Shown piece by piece: positions 25,301 to 28,830 of a stretch of 28,830 nucleotides of DNA. Within the stretch, counting starts at the first letter, position 1. The number at the start of each line of letters is the position of its first letter. Location of the stretch: positions 1 to 28,830 of the forward strand of contig JALSLF010000644.1 in the NCBI GenBank assembly GCA_026988445.1. The letters run 5' to 3'. A model generated the notes under the pieces. It was not told the DNA's origin, searched no databases, and worked only from the letters and a program-made list of their open reading frames with translations. Position numbers and translations under genes: made by a program. Origin of the DNA: Bacteroidales bacterium. GTDB taxonomy: Bacteria > Bacteroidota > Bacteroidia > Bacteroidales > NBLH01.

Positions 25301-25497
25301 TCTTGTAGGGTCATGGTTCCATACTGCGAGCCTGATGGTTCGTGAATTAAAATAACGTTTGCATTTTCCAAAGGGTTTCCTTTGTCATCTACAACTTTTC
25401 CTCTAAGGGCTGCCGTGGTTGCTCCCTGTCCCCATGCCATACTGCTTATGAGTATTAAGGCAAGTAAGGAAGTAATGAACTTAAAACTTTTAAACAT
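22315..25497 (-). CDS. Oar-like TonB-dependent receptor
   Basis: A 1060-residue outer-membrane receptor that takes up a large substrate using TonB energy. Signal peptide 1-23 (ending AWGQG). A carboxypeptidase-regulatory-like domain spans about 28-115 (ALRGKVVDDKGNPLENANV). The plug domain (about 130-250) includes GRNNLYNNFSLDGS and IEQIQVSLAPFDVREGGFTGAG with AVTRSGTNN, which is characteristic of Oar-type receptors. The barrel fills the rest and ends in the aromatic GIRWIFH. A DLNQDGIVNNDLLY loop (DxNxDG) could bind calcium. The ligand is unknown. It has a TATATTTG box upstream and a strong terminator downstream, so it is likely a monocistronic transcript, next to a secreted EEP-family phosphatase on the same strand. 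Confidence 0.93.
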   Translation of the reverse strand: MFKSFKFITSLLALILISSMAWGQGATTAALRGKVVDDKGNPLENANVILIHEPSGSQYGTMTLQDGRFTIAGVRVGGPYKVIISSIGYAKKEQSGIYLNLNQTLQLSFVLKQSDLQIEEVTVSYDKGNDMSTERTGAETFIKSKEINSLPTISRGQKDFTRLTPQSDGNSFGGRNNLYNNFSLDGSIFNNSFGLDYATPGGQADAQPVSLDAIEQIQVSLAPFDVREGGFTGAGVNAVTRSGTNNIDASVYYYFRNEAMIGDKVGDTKVPNLDFNTKLYGFRVGGPIIKNKLFFFINAESERKEELAHGFVARDDAGQTDPNVTSVLRSDIEAVQQHFRDVWGYDPGAYEGYNHKTSNDKVLAKLDWNISDKHHFTIRYNYLNAWKDILPHPEAIIGRGPTSFRLPFENSSYRIFNKINSVVSELNSRFGSKFSNKLLVGYTAFRDHREPKSVPFPVVDIFDANGNLAITAGSEMFSTHNILNQNVFQFTDNFSYYMNKHTLTAGVNVEIFKFENSFNLFYYPWVAAFSVQDFLNDNLVNMLTGAPVTPSDIPGMISNSEQTPYAWSYVDVAQLGFYIQDEFSATDNLNLTFGLRVDVPVYLNSLEPDPTIQNFNGWVDEDGNSVKVDPSKWPDANLLWAPRFGFNWDTKGDQTLMLRGGTGIFSGRVPFVWLGNQASNSKMYPGYTFQINSTSEGFKFPQVWKSDLAVDYKFADNWIFSFEGIYSKDINAVVHRNYDMMKPSAQLSGTGDNRAVFAGFNETHIYASSADAIGFLDAGVIVMDNVKEGAQYSLTGQLKKSFDFGLYANASYTYMQSKDYTSIPAEIAADAFQRNPVVGDPNQPMYSYSRYGLKHRIIATLMYQHEYKNMASSFALFWETGKGNRYSYTYVGDLNQDGIVNNDLLYIPENQSDINFGTVNNGNGVPAADAAEQWAALDAFIEQDPYLSEHRGEYAERNGAMQPWFTQVDFKFMQDFKIKSGEKTNTLRLSFDVLNIGNMLNSNWGIRQIPATTNLLTVNGLDNNNVPYFSFDTNLKETYIDDVSIISKWQLQIGIRWIFH

Positions 25498-25529
25498 AAT
25501 AATACTTTTTAGGTTAGTAAAAAAGGACT

Positions 25530-25537
25530 CAAATATA
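25530..25537 (-). promoter_or_regulatory. Putative promoter -7 box for the TonB receptor
   Basis: The minus strand reads TATATTTG, an exact TAnnTTTG match, 32 bp before the ATG at 25497. No clear -33 TTTG. Confidence 0.5.
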
Positions 25538-25609
25538 AATAATATTGTAAAAATATATTTATCCGATTATTTTAATTATTAAATACTTATTAACAATAAA
25601 TTTCTTCTA

Positions 25610-26407
25610 TTATTTGTAATCAGTAATAAAGGATATAATACTTAATACTGCACAATGATCAGAGGCTATTTTATCGCATATCACTTTATATTTTGATATT
25701 TCCCAAGAATTTTTCGGTTTAAAAAATATATAGTCAATGGTTCTCTCAGGTTTATCCGAAGGGTAAGTTGAAATATCTTTATCACCGGAACAAGAGGTCC
25801 AAACTTTTTTTAAAATTTTTATTTCTTCACTTTCAGGGCTTGCATTAAAATCACCGGCAAGAATTGTCGGATAATCATTTTTGTCAAATAATTGTCTGAT
25901 TCTTTTTATTTGATTTATCCGGTCGTTTGAGTTTTTTGTATGATCAAGATGCGTGGTAACAAAGCGTACCGTATCCCCTGTATTTAGTTCAAATAATATT
26001 TCTAAAGCAGCACGTGGCTCGTAACCTTCGGAATAGGGCAATAAATGATTTTGGGTTTTAATAAAAGTATATTTTGATAAAATACCTAAACCATATTCGC
26101 CACCATCGTAATACATAGCTCTTCCAAACAAGGGAATTAAATCTGTTAATTTTGCCAATTCAGTAGCTAAATCCATTTTTCGGCTACGCTTTGTTTTATA
26201 ATCTACTTCTTGGAGTGCAACCAAATCAGGGTTTACTGAGTTTATTAATTGTGCTATTTTATTCAAATCAAAATCATTATTCATAGTAGCACCATGATAA
26301 ATGTTGAAAGTAAGTATCCTTAATTGTGTGTTTGTTTTTTGCGATAACGAGTTTAAGGGTATTAAAACAATGAACGATAAAATAAATATTTTGATAAACT
26401 TTTTCAT
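25610..26407 (-). CDS. Secreted endonuclease/exonuclease/phosphatase family protein
   Basis: A 265-residue metal-dependent phosphoesterase of the EEP superfamily, exported by a signal peptide (1-22, ending NSLSQ). Motifs in order: LTFNIYHG (Asn metal site), LQEVD (Glu), GLGILSK, TTHLDH (His), GDFNASPES (Asp/Asn), RTIDYIFF and SDHCAVL (catalytic Asp-His). All the usual catalytic residues are present. Secreted EEP proteins cleave phosphate esters such as lipid phosphates, sphingomyelin or nucleic acids; which one applies here cannot be read. The TonB receptor gene follows 112 bp downstream, and the gene at 26512 diverges from this one. Shared regulation with the receptor is possible but not shown. 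Confidence 0.9.
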   Translation of the reverse strand: MKKFIKIFILSFIVLIPLNSLSQKTNTQLRILTFNIYHGATMNNDFDLNKIAQLINSVNPDLVALQEVDYKTKRSRKMDLATELAKLTDLIPLFGRAMYYDGGEYGLGILSKYTFIKTQNHLLPYSEGYEPRAALEILFELNTGDTVRFVTTHLDHTKNSNDRINQIKRIRQLFDKNDYPTILAGDFNASPESEEIKILKKVWTSCSGDKDISTYPSDKPERTIDYIFFKPKNSWEISKYKVICDKIASDHCAVLSIISFITDYK

Positions 26408-26477
26408 AATTATTTAAAAAATTCTGCGTTTATTGTGTTGTTTTGCTCTTAGACATATAAAAGTAAAATATTTCTTT

Positions 26478-26485
26478 TAAATTTG
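26478..26485 (+). promoter_or_regulatory. Putative promoter -7 box for the DUF1573 gene
   Basis: TAAATTTG matches TAnnTTTG, 26 bp before the ATG at 26512. It recurs as an identical octamer at 14933 and 16191. Confidence 0.52.
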
Positions 26486-26511
26486 CTGAAAAATAACTAA
26501 TAAAAAATATT

Positions 26512-27621
26512 ATGAAAAGAATAAGTTTAGTAATAATAGCTGTTGTTTTGTTCTTATCTGCTCAGCTGCTTAGTGCACAGGCAAAAATTGAGTTTAAAGA
26601 GACCACTTTTGCTTTTGGAAAAATTCACGAAGACGGTGGTTTAGCTGCTCATAAATTTATATTTAAAAATACCGGAAATCAACCGGTAATTATTACCAAT
26701 GTAGAGTCAAGTTGCGGTTGTACTACGCCGCAGTGGACACGTAAACCCGTAAAACCCGGCGAATCCGGTTTTGTAAGTGCTCAATACGACCCGCGCAACC
26801 GCCCGGGAGCTTTCAATAAGCATATTTTGGTATATAATACAGCCACCAAAGCTCCTGTTAAATTAGTAGTTACCGGAGAAGTAATTCCAAAAGAAAAAAC
26901 CTTATCGGATATTTATCGTTTTCAGATGGGACCTTTGCGTTTGAAAACAAATCATGTGGCATTTGCACGAATGGCTAACACCGATGTTAAAAAACAAACA
27001 ATTGGTATTGTAAACGATTCCGATAAAGAAATAAAAGTAAGTTTTGATACCAAAAGAATCCCCCAACATATAAAAACAGAAATAATACCTTCGGTATTAA
27101 AACCTAAACAAGAAGGAAAAATTACCATTACCTACGATGCTTCAAAGAAAAACGATTGGGACTATGTATATGATCGTTTGAATATATTGGTTAACGGTCA
27201 ACCGCAAATGAGAAATACCTTAACGGTGAGCGCAACTATTGTTGAAGATTTTTCAAAACTCAGCAAAGAAGAATTAGCCAATGCACCAACTATGGATTTT
27301 GAAAGTCGCGAATATAATTTCGGACAAATAAAACAGGGTGATGTAATCAATCATGTTTTTAAATTTAAAAATAACGGAAAACGCGATTTGTTAATTCATA
27401 AAACACGTTCAAGTTGTGGATGCACAACTGCCGAAGTACCTAAGATAATAAAACCCGGACAAACAGGAGAAATAAAAGTTATTTTCAATTCAGCACATAA
27501 ATCAGGAAAACAAAACAAAACCGTAACTTTAATAACCAACATTCCCGGAAAAGATAAAAACGGGCGTGATAAATATAAAGTAGTACTTCGTATGCGCGGC
27601 GAAGTAATTTTACCTCAATAA
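26512..27621 (+). CDS. Secreted DUF1573 repeat protein
   Basis: A 369-residue periplasmic protein with signal peptide 1-23 (ending LLSAQ). It has three immunoglobulin-like DUF1573 units: about 25-125, a less conserved middle one about 145-245, and about 260-369. Units 1 and 3 both carry the hallmark SSCGCTT followed by a basic or Glu-rich stretch and PG; unit 2 has lost it. DUF1573 proteins are abundant in Bacteroidetes; a role in binding or assembly at the cell surface is likely but not established. The promoter box at 26478 and the upstream divergent EEP gene define its start. It ends next to the GC-rich segment from 27629. Confidence 0.87.
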   Translation: MKRISLVIIAVVLFLSAQLLSAQAKIEFKETTFAFGKIHEDGGLAAHKFIFKNTGNQPVIITNVESSCGCTTPQWTRKPVKPGESGFVSAQYDPRNRPGAFNKHILVYNTATKAPVKLVVTGEVIPKEKTLSDIYRFQMGPLRLKTNHVAFARMANTDVKKQTIGIVNDSDKEIKVSFDTKRIPQHIKTEIIPSVLKPKQEGKITITYDASKKNDWDYVYDRLNILVNGQPQMRNTLTVSATIVEDFSKLSKEELANAPTMDFESREYNFGQIKQGDVINHVFKFKNNGKRDLLIHKTRSSCGCTTAEVPKIIKPGQTGEIKVIFNSAHKSGKQNKTVTLITNIPGKDKNGRDKYKVVLRMRGEVILPQ

Positions 27622-27628
27622 ACTGATT

Positions 27629-27800
27629 ATTTGGGCGGCTACGCGCTTTCCGCTTGTAGTCCTCGCCCGCAATACAGCAAAAGCAAAAGCCGCAAAGTAG
27701 CTTCCGTTGGTCGCTCTTTGCGGCTTGCTTTTTGCATGCATTGCGTCCTGTGGGCTACCGCTTCAATCGCTGCCGCAGCACATAAACCTGTCCGTGTGTG
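27629..27800. repeat. GC-rich palindromic intergenic island
   Basis: This stretch is clearly GC-richer than everything around it. It holds a 9-bp inverted repeat GCCGCAAAG (27689-27697) and CTTTGCGGC (27716-27724) extended by AGCAAAA and TTGCTTTTTGC, and a GGGCG (27633) / CGCCC (27664) pair. No convincing protein is encoded: the open frame is short and rich in Ser/Arg/Ala. It resembles intergenic GC-rich repeats I have seen in other Bacteroidetes, but I cannot confirm that here. Confidence 0.6.
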
Positions 27801-27891
27801 TAAGCACCTGGCAGTGGTTAAAATCTTAACTGTAAATAGAAAATCAAAAATCTTTAATCGGTGTTCGTTATTCGTTATTCAGAAAAAATAA

Positions 27892-28068
27892 ATGGCTAAA
27901 ACTTGTTTGACAACCGACAGATTGGATAACATAACCGCTCAATTTCAGAACAACTTATCCTATGAGAAATAGGATGACCCAATTTCAGAATATCTGCTAT
28001 AAGGATTTAAGAAGAAACTAAATTTGCTATTTACAGATACTCGTAATCTATTAATATTTATCTTCAAT
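27892..28068. other. Non-coding stretch with small hairpin and 40-bp-period repeat
   Basis: No gene is visible. CAATTTCAGAA occurs at 27940-27950 and again at 27980-27990. Between them a hairpin ATCCTAT-GAGAA-ATAGGAT spans 27957-27975. The rest is A/T-rich without recognisable structure. Confidence 0.5.
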
Positions 28069-28207
28069 AATCCGGAGCTTTTTTGTAATCAACTGACAAT
28101 GAGCTATTATTAATAGCCCCGACTTTTAAGTCGGGGAATAATTAAGTAACATAACAGTAGGGCTTTAGCCCAATTGAATATTTATCAAACAAAAAATTTA
28201 ACAGACT
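28069..28207. repeat. 139-bp double-palindrome element, copy B
   Basis: Same length as copy A at 2343 and aligned end to end: it carries the same CCCCGACTTTTAAGTCGGGG hairpin (28117-28136) and GGGCTTTAGCCC, and ends AACAGACT. The flanks TCTTCAAT and ATTATATC do not match, so no target duplication is visible and it may be older. Confidence 0.72.
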
Positions 28208-28237
28208 ATTATATCTTGTTAAACTCTAAAATCAATA

Positions 28238-28303
28238 TTCCTTGTTCAATCCGCCGATAGTCTGACAAGTTATTCTTTATTCATTTGATTTACGAACAAG
28301 GAA
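28238..28303. repeat. Hairpin repeat with ATCCGC core, copy 3
   Basis: Arms TTCCTTGTTC (28238-28247) and GAACAAGGAA (28294-28303), a perfect 10-bp inverted repeat. It contains AATCCGCCGATAGTCTGA (28248-28265), shared with 17307-17324 except for one base. Part of the interior, GTCTGACAAG and following, recurs imperfectly at 28350-28376 (GTCAGACAAG). Confidence 0.6.
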
Positions 28304-28410
28304 CATTCATTTACAAATTATAAAGTTTTAAGTTTAACAATCCTTGGTGGTCAGACAAGTAAATTCTTTATTTTACTGAATTAAATGGAGTTCAACCGAT
28401 TTAGCTAATA

Positions 28411-28830
28411 TTAAGGCGTTAAATTAATATACAACCACGGTTGTTTATATTCATAACTCTGTAATTGATGAAAGTTTGTAAATCTCGGTAATAAAATATT
28501 GTGCCTTCTGTTCGCCAATTCAATTACTAATTCATCGCCAAATTTATTCACTTTAAAATTTTGCTCGTTTAAAAAAGACAATTTAAGTTTAATTAAATAA
28601 TTTTTGTTTTTTTCTTCAATAATCATTGTTTTTTCATTGAAAAAAATTGTATCCGGTTTTTTATTTCCATAAGCCTGTTTGGCTATTTTATTTAACAAAC
28701 GCATCCCAAATACTTCCTCGCCTATATGATTTACTTTAAAAATCGGTATTGGTAAAAAACTATCTTCTATATTTTTAATATAGTTTGTTTGCGCATCAAC
28801 ATACGATTTAAAATAATCGGTATCCGTAGT
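28411..28830 (-). CDS. ArsA/Get3-family ATPase, C-terminal part (5' end outside window)
   Basis: The minus-strand frame stays open from the stop at 28411 to the window edge at 28830 (139 codons), so the start lies beyond the window and the ATG at 28704 is internal. Visible sequence includes FKSYVDAQTNYIKNIEDSF, then LPIPIFKVNHIGEEVFGMRLL, then the C-terminal FGDELVIELANRRHNILLP, which matches the C-terminal core of ArsA/TRC40-type ATPases (GDELxVxxGNxRRxIxLP). These are cytoplasmic P-loop ATPases for arsenite export or membrane-protein delivery. The P-loop itself lies outside the window, so the exact member cannot be named. The downstream region is the repeat mosaic at 27892-28410. Confidence 0.82.
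   Translation of the reverse strand, partial: TTDTDYFKSYVDAQTNYIKNIEDSFLPIPIFKVNHIGEEVFGMRLLNKIAKQAYGNKKPDTIFFNEKTMIIEEKNKNYLIKLKLSFLNEQNFKVNKFGDELVIELANRRHNILLPRFTNFHQLQSYEYKQPWLYINLTP

Noticed and set aside
27631..27891. 86-codon open frame in the GC-rich island
   Set aside because: The product is low-complexity, lacks any domain, and most of the frame lies over inverted repeats; it runs on into A/T-rich non-coding sequence.
27936..27953. Fifth end of the miniature element family (CCGCTCAATTTCAG)
   Set aside because: It resembles the GCTCAATTTAGG end but has several mismatches, no partner end about 160 bp away, and no direct-repeat flanks.
28061..28215. 8-bp target duplication around the second 139-bp element
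   Set aside because: The flanks TCTTCAAT and ATTATATC do not match, so no duplication is claimed for this copy.

Overview
The window is AT-rich chromosomal DNA of a Bacteroidota (Bacteroidetes) bacterium. The evidence is an Oar-like TonB-dependent receptor, a Wza/Wzc capsule-export pair of the Bacteroidetes type, DUF1573 repeats, several Bacteroidetes-only conserved proteins, little use of Shine-Dalgarno sites, and promoter boxes that fit the Bacteroidetes -7 consensus TAnnTTTG. The genus cannot be read from the sequence. No rRNA, tRNA, CRISPR array or phage genes were seen.

Layout. (1) 1-4703, plus strand: the end of a NatA-like ABC ATPase, its NatB-like permease, cobU (B12 salvage), a small Cys-rich protein, and a DEDDh exonuclease/GIY-YIG nuclease fusion. 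Two small repeats interrupt this set; taking them out in silico leaves gaps of 27, 29, 0 and 2 bp, so it was probably one compact operon. (2) 10642-4700, minus strand: a secreted ankyrin-PPP phosphatase with a coupled secreted protein, then wza and wzc for capsule/exopolysaccharide export. (3) 10719-13604, plus strand: a large TPR protein and a small protein broken by an in-frame amber codon. (4) 14811-13690 (minus) and 14964-17299 (plus): a secreted VWA protein, an AmmeMemoRadiSam-type radical SAM enzyme and a YitT membrane protein. (5) 26407-17533, minus strand: a secreted EEP-family phosphatase/nuclease, an Oar-like TonB receptor, a propeller/beta-barrel outer-membrane protein, a half-size TauE/SafE protein and a lipoprotein. 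(6) 26512-27621, plus strand: a DUF1573 protein. (7) 27622-28410: a long non-coding mosaic of repeats. (8) 28830-28411, minus strand: the end of an ArsA/Get3-like ATPase.

The most striking content lies between the genes. A miniature transposable element family is present in four copies (798-958, 17366-17526, 18206-18365, 22248-22293). It has about 18-bp terminal inverted repeats starting CCTAAATTGAGC and a 5-bp target duplication at every copy. One copy has replaced the last three codons and the stop of the ABC ATPase gene. Another is a 46-bp deletion form explained exactly by recombination at an AAAT microhomology. A second family, a 139-bp double-palindrome element (2343-2481 and 28069-28207), abuts the cobU start codon. 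A third, looser group of hairpin repeats carries an ATCCGC core. No transposase that could move any of them is in the window.

Taken together the genes are mostly cell-envelope functions (export, outer-membrane transport, secreted phosphatases) plus a few cytoplasmic housekeeping enzymes. The most system-like protein set is the coupled pair 10642-8035, a secreted ankyrin-PPP phosphatase and a conserved secreted protein of unknown function, next to the capsule-export genes.
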